From contig NZ_FMVC01000006.1 of the NCBI RefSeq assembly GCF_900101855.1, positions 186,001 to 250,000 of the forward strand: 64,000 bases of DNA. The letters are read 5' to 3'. The stretch is from Flavobacterium anhuiense (GTDB lineage: Bacteria; Bacteroidota; Bacteroidia; Flavobacteriales; Flavobacteriaceae). The position numbers and the translations under genes are program-made. The notes below the pieces were generated by a model. The model made no database searches and was not told where the DNA came from. It saw nothing but the letters and a program-made list of their open reading frames with translations. Shown piece after piece: positions 25,433 to 33,952 of the stretch. Every line of letters begins with the position of its first letter. Within the stretch, counting starts at the first letter, position 1.

Positions 25433-26212
25433 TTAGAATTTTGCGAACAATTGTTCCATTTTTTCTTTTTCTTCTTCAGCTAATTGCGTATCAACTAAAA
25501 TTCTTCCAGAGTGCTCATCAGTGATGATTTTCTTTCTTGACGCAATTTCAACCTGAGTTTGAGGTGGAATTGTAAAGAAAGATCCAGCAGAAGCTCCTCT
25601 TTCGATAGAAACTACAGCTAATCCGTTACGAACACTGCTTCTGATTCTGTTGTAAGCTGCCAATAATCTTTCTTCGATTTGTGCAGCAAATTCAGCAGAC
25701 TTTTCAGTTAAGAATGCTTCTTCTTTCTGAGTTTCAGCCATAATAGCGTCTAATTCAGATTTTTTATGTTTTAAATGAGAGCTCTTAGCGTCAAGTTTTT
25801 CTTTTAAATTAGAAATAACTTCTTTTTTGTGCTCGATAGAAGCTTTCATTTCTTTGATTTGCTTTTCGGCCAATTGAATTTCTAATTCTTGAAATTCAAC
25901 TTCTTTTGTCAAAGAATTAAATTCTCTGTTGTTACGTACTGATTCTTGTTGTTTAGTGTACTTTTTAATAACCTCTTTATGCTCCTCAATAGCAATTTTC
26001 TTTGCTTTGATTTGCTCCTCAATCACTTCAAGTTCACCTTTCAGTTTCTCTGAACGAGTGCTCAAACCTGCAACTTCATCTTCTAAATCTTCAACTTCTA
26101 AAGGAAGTTCTCCTCTAACGTTTCTGATTTCGTCAATTCTAGAGTCAATAAGCTGTAAATCGTATATTGCTCTTAACTTGTCCTCAACACTTAATTCTTT
26201 CGTATTCGTCAT
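25433..26212 (-). CDS. Coiled-coil protein of the CdsZ/zinc-ribbon family without its cysteines
   Basis: A 259-residue protein. Residues about 30-180 are a long charged coiled coil, and the C-terminus matches the C4 zinc-ribbon family (CdsZ, formerly DUF164) in surrounding sequence: FFTIPPQTQVEIASRKKI then DEHSGRILVD. In the classical family these positions carry CxxC pairs; here no Cys occurs anywhere in the protein, so zinc cannot be bound that way. As I recall, Flavobacteriia homologues share this loss. The gene starts 3 bases after the Nif3 stop, so they form an operon. Confidence 0.85.
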   Translation of the reverse strand: MTNTKELSVEDKLRAIYDLQLIDSRIDEIRNVRGELPLEVEDLEDEVAGLSTRSEKLKGELEVIEEQIKAKKIAIEEHKEVIKKYTKQQESVRNNREFNSLTKEVEFQELEIQLAEKQIKEMKASIEHKKEVISNLKEKLDAKSSHLKHKKSELDAIMAETQKEEAFLTEKSAEFAAQIEERLLAAYNRIRSSVRNGLAVVSIERGASAGSFFTIPPQTQVEIASRKKIITDEHSGRILVDTQLAEEEKEKMEQLFAKF

Positions 26213-26215
26213 ATT

Positions 26216-27310
26216 TTATAAGTACTTAACTGGATTTGTATTTTCTTCCGATAAAATGATTGCAAAATTAAGAATTTTTTTTCGAAGATAATCAACAATA
26301 TAATTTTTTGTATAGCGTTCACTCTCAAAATGACCAATATCTGCCAAAAGCAACTTGTTTTCGGCTTCATAAAATTGATGATATTTTAAATCAGCTGTCA
26401 AAAAAGCATCAGCTCCTGCGCTTATCGCATTTCTGATAGCAAAACTTCCAGAGCCTCCTAAGACAGCTACTTTTTTTATTTTTTTGCCTAAAAAAGCAGA
26501 ATGACGAATTCCGTCGGCAATCATTTTATCTTTTACAAAATGAAGAAAATCTTTTTCGTCCATTTCAGTTTCAAATTCACCAATCATTCCTAAACCAATA
26601 TTTTGATGCGAATTTTCGAGATTGTAAATTTCATATGCTACTTCTTCGTAAATATGATTGGCAAAAAGCGCTTTTAAAATTCGCGATTGAAGATGTTTTT
26701 CAAAAACTACTTCGATTTTGATTTCTTCTCCAGTATGAAGTTTTCCTTTTTCTCCAATTACAGGATTGCTGTCTTCGTTTCCTTGAAAAGTAAAAAAACC
26801 TTGAGTGTTAAAACTGCAATTATCATAGTTGCCAATTGTTCCTGCTCCGGCTTCAAACATTGCATTTCTAACCTTATCGGCATTTTCTGGAACAGTATAA
26901 GTGACTAGTTTTTGGATGAAATTATTTTTAGGAACTAATATTTTTGTATTTGTCAATCCTAGAGCATCGCAGAAAATTTTATTGACTCCTTGCGAATGAT
27001 TATCAAGAGCGGTGTGGACGGCAAAAATGGCAATATCATTTTTGATGGCTTTTAAGATGGCACGCTCTACATAATTTTTGCCAGTAATCTTTTTAATTCC
27101 TGAAAATAGAATCGGATGAAAACAAACGACAAGATTACAGTTTTTTGCAACAGCTTCACCAATTACATTTTCTAACGCATCATGACAGACTAAAACACCT
27201 GAGCATTCAGTTTCGGAATCTCCAACTAAAAGCCCAACATTGTCAAAATCTTCAGCGTAAGCCAAAGGAGCCATTTCTTCAAGAACCGATATAATATTTT
27301 TGATTTTCAT
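26216..27310 (-). CDS. Nif3-like dinuclear metal centre protein (YbgI/YqfO family)
   Basis: A 364-residue Nif3 protein, a toroidal hexamer-forming family with a dinuclear metal site and uncertain activity (sometimes called GTP cyclohydrolase 1 type 2). Signatures are DFDNVGLLVGD (about 22-32), VVCFHPILF (metal-binding His), AVHTALDNHSQGVN and LADIGHFESE near the C-terminus. An inserted CutA-like/PII-like domain lies in the middle, as in YqfO. I start at MKIKNII (27310); an upstream in-frame ATG at 27367 lies in repeat sequence and adds 19 unlikely residues. Confidence 0.92.
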   Translation of the reverse strand: MKIKNIISVLEEMAPLAYAEDFDNVGLLVGDSETECSGVLVCHDALENVIGEAVAKNCNLVVCFHPILFSGIKKITGKNYVERAILKAIKNDIAIFAVHTALDNHSQGVNKIFCDALGLTNTKILVPKNNFIQKLVTYTVPENADKVRNAMFEAGAGTIGNYDNCSFNTQGFFTFQGNEDSNPVIGEKGKLHTGEEIKIEVVFEKHLQSRILKALFANHIYEEVAYEIYNLENSHQNIGLGMIGEFETEMDEKDFLHFVKDKMIADGIRHSAFLGKKIKKVAVLGGSGSFAIRNAISAGADAFLTADLKYHQFYEAENKLLLADIGHFESERYTKNYIVDYLRKKILNFAIILSEENTNPVKYL

Positions 27311-27315
27311 TTTGA

Positions 27316-27375
27316 GTTTTTGTTTCAAGTTTTTGGTTTCAGGTTTCAAGTTGTTTGACTTGTGCAAAACCTAAA
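27316..27375. repeat. GTTTCAAGTTT-type repeat
   Basis: Overlapping TTTCAAGTTTTTGGTTTCAGG and TTTCAAGTTGTTTGACTTG words lie between the divergent Nif3 and lpxK genes. They are related to the repeats at 17741 and 51022. Confidence 0.45.
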
Positions 27376-27396
27376 ACAAATTAACGAAAAAAATTA

Positions 27397-27404
27397 TACT
27401 TTCG
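27397..27404 (+). promoter_or_regulatory. Near-consensus -7 box four bases before lpxK
   Basis: TACTTTCG differs from TAnnTTTG by one base and is followed by TAAA-ATG, the same four-base distance seen at rluF and mutL. Confidence 0.4.
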
Positions 27405-27408
27405 TAAA

Positions 27409-28431
27409 ATGAACTTACTTCGAAAATTACTTTTCCCATTTGCTATTTTATACGGATTCATTACTTCAATCCGCAATTTTCTTTTTGATAAAGGAATTTT
27501 AAAATCGACCTCATTTGATCTTCCTGTTATTGCCGTCGGAAATTTGAGCGTGGGCGGAACCGGAAAAACGCCTCAGATAGAATACTTAATTCGATTATTA
27601 TCGGATAAATATAAAGTCGCAACTTTAAGCCGTGGCTATAAAAGAAAATCGGAAGGTTTTGTTTTGGCTAACGACAATTCGAATGCTGAAATTTTGGGAG
27701 ACGAACCTTTTCAGTTTCATCAGAAATTTCCAAATGTAATGGTGGCCGTAGATGCTAATCGTACAAACGGAATTCAGCAATTGCTTACGAAAGATGAAAA
27801 GCCTGAAATTATTTTGCTGGACGATGCCTATCAGCATAGAAAAGTAAAGGCTGGTTTTTATATTCTGCTGACTTCTTATGGAGATTTGTATGCGGATGAT
27901 TTTATGCTGCCAACTGGAAATTTGAGGGAAAGCAGGAACGGAGCAGAAAGAGCCAATATTGTTGTGGTGACAAAATGCCCTAAAATATTGACTGAAGAAG
28001 AGCAGACAAAAATTAGATTGAAATTGAAGTTAAATGCTGTACAGCAAGTCTTTTTTACTTTTATAGATTATGATATGGTCATTTTCGGTAAAAATGAAAA
28101 AATTGCTGTCAACGAAATTAAATCAGAATCAAAATTGTTGCTGGCTGGAATTGCAAAACCAAAACCATTTTTTGATTATTTAAAAAATGAGAGTGACGAA
28201 TGTCTTACTTTTCCAGATCATCATCATTTTTCTGATGCAGATTTAGATTCAATTCTACGCAAAGCAAACGGAAGAAAAATCATTACAACTGAGAAAGATT
28301 ATGTTCGCTTGAAAGACTCCGAATTGGTTGATCAATTATATTATCTGCCAATAAAAAGCTCTTTCATTAACCATCAGCAAGACTTCGATGCTACGATTTT
28401 AGAGTATGTAAAAGAAAACTTAGAACCTTAG
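27409..28431 (+). CDS. lpxK: Tetraacyldisaccharide 4'-kinase
   Basis: Phosphorylates the 4' position of the tetraacyl-disaccharide to make lipid IVA in lipid A synthesis, at the inner membrane. One N-terminal membrane helix (about 8-24); P-loop SVGGTGKT (47-54); conserved PEIILLDDAYQHRKV and LPTGNLRES; FPDHHHFSDADLD and TTEKDYVRL near the C-terminus. 340 residues is normal. Its stop is immediately adjacent to the stop of the convergent kinase gene, with no terminator between. Confidence 0.95.
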   Translation: MNLLRKLLFPFAILYGFITSIRNFLFDKGILKSTSFDLPVIAVGNLSVGGTGKTPQIEYLIRLLSDKYKVATLSRGYKRKSEGFVLANDNSNAEILGDEPFQFHQKFPNVMVAVDANRTNGIQQLLTKDEKPEIILLDDAYQHRKVKAGFYILLTSYGDLYADDFMLPTGNLRESRNGAERANIVVVTKCPKILTEEEQTKIRLKLKLNAVQQVFFTFIDYDMVIFGKNEKIAVNEIKSESKLLLAGIAKPKPFFDYLKNESDECLTFPDHHHFSDADLDSILRKANGRKIITTEKDYVRLKDSELVDQLYYLPIKSSFINHQQDFDATILEYVKENLEP

Positions 28432-30603
28432 CTAATTAAAAAACTTAGCAATAGTGCTATAGAAATCGTCTGGAACAAAAGGTTTTGTAATTACATCATC
28501 CATTCCAAAAGAAAGAAGCATATCGCGGTTTTCGTCGAGCGAAATTGCTGTTAAAGCTATAATTGGAGTCGCTTTGTCAAATTCGCGAATCAATTTGGTT
28601 GCTGTAGTTCCATTAATACCAGGAAGATGGACATCCATTAAAATCATGTCAAATCGCTTAATTTTTAAAAGCTCAACAGCATCTTCTCCATTGTCAACAA
28701 TCTCACAGGTAATGTTTTTGTTTTCGAGCATTTTACGAGTGATCATCTGATTGATTTTGTTGTCCTCGATCAATAAAATAGATTTGTTTTTCAATTGTTT
28801 GTCGTTATATGGTTTTACTTCTTCGATTACTTCCAATGGTTCGTTGTTAATTTTGAAATTTAATTTGAAGGTAAAAGTAGAGCCTTTACCTACTTCACTT
28901 TTTAGTTTTATCTCGCCTCCTAAAAGTTCTATTAATTTTTTTACAATAGTAAGGCCAAGGCCTGTTCCTCCATATTTTCTGTTTACTTCTATAGAACCTT
29001 GAGAAAAGCTTTCAAAGACAGATTGAAGCTTGTCTTCTGGAATTCCTATCCCGGTATCAACAATTTCGAAATATACTGTTGCATTATCTTCTTCTTGCGA
29101 ATATAATTTGGCAATTACATTTACATGTCCGTTTTGGGTAAATTTTAAAGCATTGTTGATTAAGTTAAGTATAATCTGAGATAGTTTTGTAGGGTCTCCA
29201 ATTAAATTGTCTGGAATCGCTTTGTCTATTTCTAAATTGAAGTAGTTTTTGTTGGCTGTCGCCAGTTCTTTGAGCGAACTTTGAATGTTAAAAAGCAATT
29301 CTTTCAAATTAAAGCTGATATTTTCAACTTCAGCTTTAGTCGAATCAATTTTATTAATTTCTAAAATTTCATTGATAAAAGTGGTCAAATAATTACCGGA
29401 GAACTTTAAAGATTCTAAGTATTTTAATTGTTTTTTCTTTGGTTTATCTTCAAGTAGAATATGAGTAATTCCGTTAATGGCATTCAACGGTGTCCGGAGT
29501 TCGTGACTTACTGTCGACAAAAATTCAGATCTGGCTTTTGATGCTTTTTCTGCTTTATTTTTGGCTAAAATTAATTCTTTGTTTTTCTCGCGAAGTAGTA
29601 AATTGTTTTGGTTTCTTATGATATTGTTTTTGTACAAAGCCAAACTCAATAGAGATAGAATCGAAATCAAGGCAATTGCCAAAATGCTGACTAACTTAGA
29701 ATAACGATAGGTTTTAAGCTGAAATTTTTCTTCGCTTTCTTTTTTTATGCTATTGCTTAAAGATTGATTTTTTTTGAATTTTTCATATTCGTCCAAATCA
29801 ATTTTGGCATTTTTTAGTTTTAGAAGATAATTTTCCAGCTGATAATGTTCATCTAGATACGAATACGCCAAATCATAATTTTTATTCTGTTTGTAGTATT
29901 GGCTTATTGCTAAAACGATTTTTGCTTTTTTGGGAAGATCATTGATTTTAGCGTTGTAATCTAAGGCTTTGTTAAAATATATTATAGTTGAATCATTTCT
30001 TTTAAGCTGGCTTTCAATTAAGCCAAGCTGATAATACGCATCTATTTTGGTTTTTATATTGGCAGTATTGTCAGGTTTTTTAATAATAGTCTTAAAAGTT
30101 CTTGCTGCCGATTTAAGATCGTTATTGGTCTTAAATGCCAAGGCTTTCTGGTAGTCTAAAATTCCAGCATTGTCATTGATGTTCAGTTCTTTTAGTAGAT
30201 CTGCAGCTTTTGTGTAATATACGGCAGCTGTTTTATAATCACCTGTGGCCGTGTTGGCTGCGCCGATATAATGCAGAGCTAAAACTTTTGTACAGCTAGG
30301 TTTTAAGGTGTCAAATAAAGAAACCGTTTTATGGAAATTTTTTAATGCATCTTCAAATTTTCCCTGATTGTAGTAAATTTTTCCAAGCTTAAAAGTCTGA
30401 TTGGCCAAATTCTCTTTTTTGCCATTTTCTTCACAGAAATTAATAGACTTTTCTGTGTAAAAAATAGCCTGATTGTACTTTTTATTGCTCAGATTAGAAT
30501 TGGCCAGCTTGTTATAATAGGTCAAGCTATCCGTATTCTTTTTGGCTTGAGAATACAAAAGCGAGTTAAAAAAACAAACAGCAATAAAAAGACAGTATTT
30601 CAT
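28432..30603 (-). CDS. TPR-containing hybrid sensor histidine kinase
   Basis: A 723-residue two-component hybrid. Signal peptide (1-19, ending LYSQ); periplasmic TPR repeats (about 25-270); coiled coil; one membrane helix (about 303-325); HisKA with STVSHELRTPLNAINGI (His 367); HATPase with N box (LINNALKFT), G1 (DTGIGIPE) and G2 (GGTGLGL); a C-terminal receiver domain with Asp 657 in LMDVHLPG and TKPF. No output domain exists, so a separate partner is needed. I prefer ATG 30603 over TTG 30612. It lies 29 bases after gap on the same strand. Confidence 0.93.
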   Translation of the reverse strand: MKYCLFIAVCFFNSLLYSQAKKNTDSLTYYNKLANSNLSNKKYNQAIFYTEKSINFCEENGKKENLANQTFKLGKIYYNQGKFEDALKNFHKTVSLFDTLKPSCTKVLALHYIGAANTATGDYKTAAVYYTKAADLLKELNINDNAGILDYQKALAFKTNNDLKSAARTFKTIIKKPDNTANIKTKIDAYYQLGLIESQLKRNDSTIIYFNKALDYNAKINDLPKKAKIVLAISQYYKQNKNYDLAYSYLDEHYQLENYLLKLKNAKIDLDEYEKFKKNQSLSNSIKKESEEKFQLKTYRYSKLVSILAIALISILSLLSLALYKNNIIRNQNNLLLREKNKELILAKNKAEKASKARSEFLSTVSHELRTPLNAINGITHILLEDKPKKKQLKYLESLKFSGNYLTTFINEILEINKIDSTKAEVENISFNLKELLFNIQSSLKELATANKNYFNLEIDKAIPDNLIGDPTKLSQIILNLINNALKFTQNGHVNVIAKLYSQEEDNATVYFEIVDTGIGIPEDKLQSVFESFSQGSIEVNRKYGGTGLGLTIVKKLIELLGGEIKLKSEVGKGSTFTFKLNFKINNEPLEVIEEVKPYNDKQLKNKSILLIEDNKINQMITRKMLENKNITCEIVDNGEDAVELLKIKRFDMILMDVHLPGINGTTATKLIREFDKATPIIALTAISLDENRDMLLSFGMDDVITKPFVPDDFYSTIAKFFN

Positions 30604-30632
30604 GTATGGCAATGCTTTTACAATGAATCTTA

Positions 30633-31628
30633 TTATTTTCTTATCAGTAAAATTAAATCAATCAATCTTGATGAATAGCCAATCTCATTATCATACCAGC
30701 CTACAACTTTTACCATTTTGTCGATAACCGAAGTTAACTGAGCATCAAATAAACAAGAATGTGTGTTGCCAATTACATCAACCGAAACAATTGGATCTTC
30801 GGTATAATCTAATATTTCTTTTAAATTTGTTTTTGAGGCTTGTTTAAATGCTTTGTTTATTTCTTCAATGCTAACGGCACGTTTTACATTGAAGGTTATG
30901 TCTGTTAATGAACCGTCTGGAACTGGGACTCTAATACCACAGCCACCCATTTTATTATGCAATTTAGGAAAAATTTTTGTTAATGCCTTAGCTGCACCTG
31001 TAGTTGTTGGAACAATCGATTGACTGGCGCCTCTTGCACGTCTCAAATCCTTATGTGGCTGGTCGTGAAGGCTTTGGTCGGTGGTAAAAGAATGTATAGT
31101 CGTAATGTAAGCTTGTTCAATTCCACACAATTCTTCAATGATTTTAATCATTGGGGCAGCATTGTTTGTGGTGCAGCTTGCATTTGAAACTATATTTTCG
31201 CTTCCATCCAAAATATGTTCGTTTACTCCAAGAACTACTGTTTTTATAGTATCCACTTCTGATGGAGCAGAAAGAATTACTTTTTTTGCTCCAGCTTCAA
31301 GATGCGCATTTAGTTCATCATGCGTTTTATACTTTCCAGTCGATTCGATAACAATATCAATCGAGTGTGATTTCCAATCTAAATTTGAAATACTTTTTTC
31401 GTGAAAAAAGAAAAAATGCCTTCCGTCTACAATGATGCTATTTTCGTCATGACTTACTTCATATGGCAAAACCCCATGAATACTGTCATATTTAATTAAA
31501 TGTGACATGGTTTTGTTGTCAGCAATGTCATTTATAGCAACGACTTCAATTTCAGGGTGATTTAAAAGCAATCGGAATAAATTTCTTCCAATTCTTCCAA
31601 ATCCATTAATAGCAATTCTTGTTTTCAA
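30633..31628 (-). CDS. gap: Glyceraldehyde-3-phosphate dehydrogenase, type I (TTG start)
   Basis: Oxidative phosphorylation of glyceraldehyde-3-phosphate to 1,3-bisphosphoglycerate, a cytosolic glycolytic step. NAD-binding GFGRIGR (9-15), catalytic Cys152 in SNASCTTNNAAP, His near 179 in TTIHSFTTDQ, C-terminal WYDNEIGYSSRL. 331 residues. The start is TTG directly before KTRIAINGFG, since no ATG precedes the NAD motif. A hybrid kinase gene follows closely, an unusual companion. Confidence 0.95.
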   Translation of the reverse strand: MKTRIAINGFGRIGRNLFRLLLNHPEIEVVAINDIADNKTMSHLIKYDSIHGVLPYEVSHDENSIIVDGRHFFFFHEKSISNLDWKSHSIDIVIESTGKYKTHDELNAHLEAGAKKVILSAPSEVDTIKTVVLGVNEHILDGSENIVSNASCTTNNAAPMIKIIEELCGIEQAYITTIHSFTTDQSLHDQPHKDLRRARGASQSIVPTTTGAAKALTKIFPKLHNKMGGCGIRVPVPDGSLTDITFNVKRAVSIEEINKAFKQASKTNLKEILDYTEDPIVSVDVIGNTHSCLFDAQLTSVIDKMVKVVGWYDNEIGYSSRLIDLILLIRK

Positions 31629-31716
31629 TTATTTGGTTTATTCGTTTAATTGGTTAATCGCTTAATTGTTTTCAAACCGTTAAACGTCTCTACGATTAAA
31701 CGATTAACTTAAAAAT
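31629..31716. repeat. GTTTAATTGGTTAATCG-type inverted words between gap and lipA
   Basis: TTAATTGGTTAATCG and CGATTAAACGATTAAC are loosely inverted. No terminator or promoter box was recognised. Confidence 0.35.
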
Positions 31717-32583
31717 TTATAAAATATGTTTTTGTGCTTTGTATGAAGAACGAACAAGAGGTCCGCTTTCGACATGTCTGAAACCTAATTCAAGACCAAA
31801 TTGTTCATATCTGGCGAATTGTTCAGGAGTAATAAATTCTTTTACAGGAAGATGTTTTTTACTCGGCTGTAAATACTGTCCAATTGTTACCACGTCAACA
31901 TTTGCATTTTTTAAATCTCTCATCGTCTGGAAAACTTCTTCTTCAGTTTCTCCAAGACCAAGCATAATTCCAGATTTGGTTCTGTTGATTCCTTTTTCTT
32001 TCAGATAACGAAGCACTTCCAAACTTCTGTCATATTTTGCCTGAATACGAACTTCGCGAGTTAAACGTCGCACTGTTTCCATGTTATGAGAAACCACTTC
32101 AGGGTTTGCTTCTACAATACGGTCTATGTTTCTTTCAATTCCTTGAAAATCTGGAATTAAAGTTTCAAGAGTAGTTTGAGGATTCATTCTACGAATAGCT
32201 CTCACAGTTTCCATCCAAATGATAGAGCCTCCATCTTTCAAATCATCTCTGTCAACACTTGTAATGACAGCATGTTTGATATTCATAATCTTAATAGAAC
32301 GCGCTACTTTTTCAGGTTCGTCCCAATCTACCGTTTCAGGTCTTCCGGTTTTTACCCCGCAGAAACCGCAAGAACGCGTGCAGACATTTCCTAAAATCAT
32401 AAAAGTCGCTGTTCCTTCACCCCAGCATTCTCCCATATTTGGGCAGCTTCCAGAAGTACAAATGGTATTTAAACTATATTTATCAACTAAACCTCTAAGT
32501 TCAGTATATTTTTGTCCGATAGGTAATTTTACTTTTAACCACTTTGGTTTTGTGGTTTGTGTATTTTCAGCGACTGTTTCCAT
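31717..32583 (-). CDS. lipA: Lipoyl synthase
   Basis: Radical SAM enzyme that inserts two sulphurs into protein-bound octanoyl groups to form lipoyl cofactor for 2-oxoacid dehydrogenases and the glycine cleavage system. Auxiliary cluster cysteines at 42, 47 and 53 (CTSGSCPNMGEC) and the radical SAM CxxxCxxC at 68, 72 and 75 (CTRSCGFC). The C-terminal SSYKAQKHIL includes the RSSY-type Ser. 288 residues is normal. Confidence 0.97.
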   Translation of the reverse strand: METVAENTQTTKPKWLKVKLPIGQKYTELRGLVDKYSLNTICTSGSCPNMGECWGEGTATFMILGNVCTRSCGFCGVKTGRPETVDWDEPEKVARSIKIMNIKHAVITSVDRDDLKDGGSIIWMETVRAIRRMNPQTTLETLIPDFQGIERNIDRIVEANPEVVSHNMETVRRLTREVRIQAKYDRSLEVLRYLKEKGINRTKSGIMLGLGETEEEVFQTMRDLKNANVDVVTIGQYLQPSKKHLPVKEFITPEQFARYEQFGLELGFRHVESGPLVRSSYKAQKHIL

Positions 32584-32601
32584 ATATCAATGTTCAAAGT
32601 A

Positions 32602-32609
32602 CAAAGATA
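32602..32609 (-). promoter_or_regulatory. -7 box of lipA
   Basis: The minus strand reads TATCTTTG, 18 bases before the ATG. The region between here and 32849 is AT-rich and holds nothing else I recognise. Confidence 0.65.
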
Positions 32610-32849
32610 CGGAATGTAGTTTATTTTGAGACGTTTATTTGCTTTTCCTTTACATATCATATTTATAGAAGATATTGAGGATAATATAAATCAAGTGTTA
32701 ATAAATTGTTTTAAGTGTATTTTGTGGTTGCTTTTTTTGATTTATGTCTGATGTTTTAATGTTTCATTTGGTTTTTGTGGAATATAAAAGTTCGGTCTTA
32801 ATCTGTTACAAATTTGGCTTCTTGGGAACTTGCAAAATTCATGCAATAC

Positions 32850-32872
32850 TAATTTTGCTGTTAATTTAACAG
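32850..32872 (+). promoter_or_regulatory. Promoter and palindrome before the first M48 gene
   Basis: TAATTTTG (32850-32857) is a perfect -7 box. It is directly followed by the 15-base palindrome CTGTTAA-T-TTAACAG (32858-32872) over the expected transcript start, a possible operator. The ATG is 10 bases further on. Confidence 0.55.
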
Positions 32873-32882
32873 TTTTAAAACC

Positions 32883-33755
32883 ATGAAAAAGAGAATTATT
32901 GTATTAGGAGCTTTATTTGCAATTTTAAGCCTTACTAAAACAAATGCGCAAATACTTTCAGATAAAACTATGGGAGCTTTAGGAAAAGGCGTTTCAGGAT
33001 TTACTTTTAGTGATGCAGACGCTGCGGCTTTAGCAAAACAATCTATTGCAGAATTGGATGCAAACAATCCTGTTGCAGATCCAAAAAATGGATATTCAAT
33101 TCGTTTAGACCGTTTATTTGGGAAACATACTACAAGCGAAGGAGTTACTTTAAACTATAAAGTGTATTTAGTAAAAGATATTAATGCTTTTGCATGTGCT
33201 GATGGAAGTGTTCGTGTGTTTGCAGGTTTAATGGATATTATGGATGATAACCAGTTGCTTGCTGTTATCGGTCACGAAATCGGACATGTTGTTAATCATG
33301 ATACAAGAGATGCTATAAAAGCAGCTTATAAAAAAGAAGCTTTATTAGATGTTGCGTCGTCTCAATCAGGAAAAGTAGAAACTCTTACCCAATCTCAATT
33401 AGGGCAAATAGGAAGCGCTATGATTGATAGCAAACATAGCAGAAAACAAGAATCTGAGGCGGATAATTTCTCTTATGATTTCATGAAAAGAAATGGTTAC
33501 GATGTGAATGCTGTAGAGTCGGCTTTTAGAATTCTTCAAAATTTAAGCGAAGGAGCGGAGGCGTCTTTTATGACTAAAATGATGAGCTCTCATCCTGATT
33601 CTGGAAAAAGAGCTGACGCGGCTAAAAAAAGAGCAACAAAAGACGGATTGTATCATGCGTATGAGCAACAGGAAATTGTAAATACAGCTCCAGTAACAGC
33701 AGCAAAGAAAACAACTGCAACAACAAAGAAAACAAGTACTGCAAAGAAGAAATAA
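32883..33755 (+). CDS. Secreted M48-family metalloprotease (copy 1)
   Basis: A 290-residue Zn protease related to the periplasmic M48 family (LoiP/BepA-like catalytic core). Signal peptide 1-22 (ending TNAQ); HEIGH at 131-135 gives the two His ligands and catalytic Glu; the third ligand lies in KQESEADNF (about 188-196). The SSHPDSGKRADAAKKRA segment near 240 is typical. The tail is rich in Thr and Lys (TTATTKKTSTAKKK). It lacks the TPR domain of BepA and a lipobox. The paralogue follows after 197 bases. A role in outer-membrane protein quality control is likely by family. Confidence 0.9.
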   Translation: MKKRIIVLGALFAILSLTKTNAQILSDKTMGALGKGVSGFTFSDADAAALAKQSIAELDANNPVADPKNGYSIRLDRLFGKHTTSEGVTLNYKVYLVKDINAFACADGSVRVFAGLMDIMDDNQLLAVIGHEIGHVVNHDTRDAIKAAYKKEALLDVASSQSGKVETLTQSQLGQIGSAMIDSKHSRKQESEADNFSYDFMKRNGYDVNAVESAFRILQNLSEGAEASFMTKMMSSHPDSGKRADAAKKRATKDGLYHAYEQQEIVNTAPVTAAKKTTATTKKTSTAKKK

Positions 33756-33770
33756 GCGCTACATAATACA

Positions 33771-33805
33771 AAACCGGTAAATCTAATAATTTGCCGGTTT
33801 TTTCT
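33771..33805 (+). terminator. Terminator between the M48 genes
   Basis: AAACCGG-T-AAAT and ATTT-G-CCGGTTT form a stem followed by T-rich sequence, so the two proteases are separate units. Confidence 0.8.
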
Positions 33806-33919
33806 TTTTTAGTATAGAACCAAAATCGGTTATAGTTGATTATCAGTTCATAAAAATGTTATATCTTTATTTGTTGAAAAACAAGTTTTGTGTGAATTTA
33901 AAATAGCATTTTGTTATGC

Positions 33920-33927
33920 TACATTTG
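33920..33927 (+). promoter_or_regulatory. -7 box of the second M48 gene
   Basis: TACATTTG is a perfect TAnnTTTG, 25 bases before the ATG. No palindrome like that of copy 1 follows. Confidence 0.6.
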
Positions 33928-33952
33928 TTGTTAAATTGTAATTATAAAAAAT

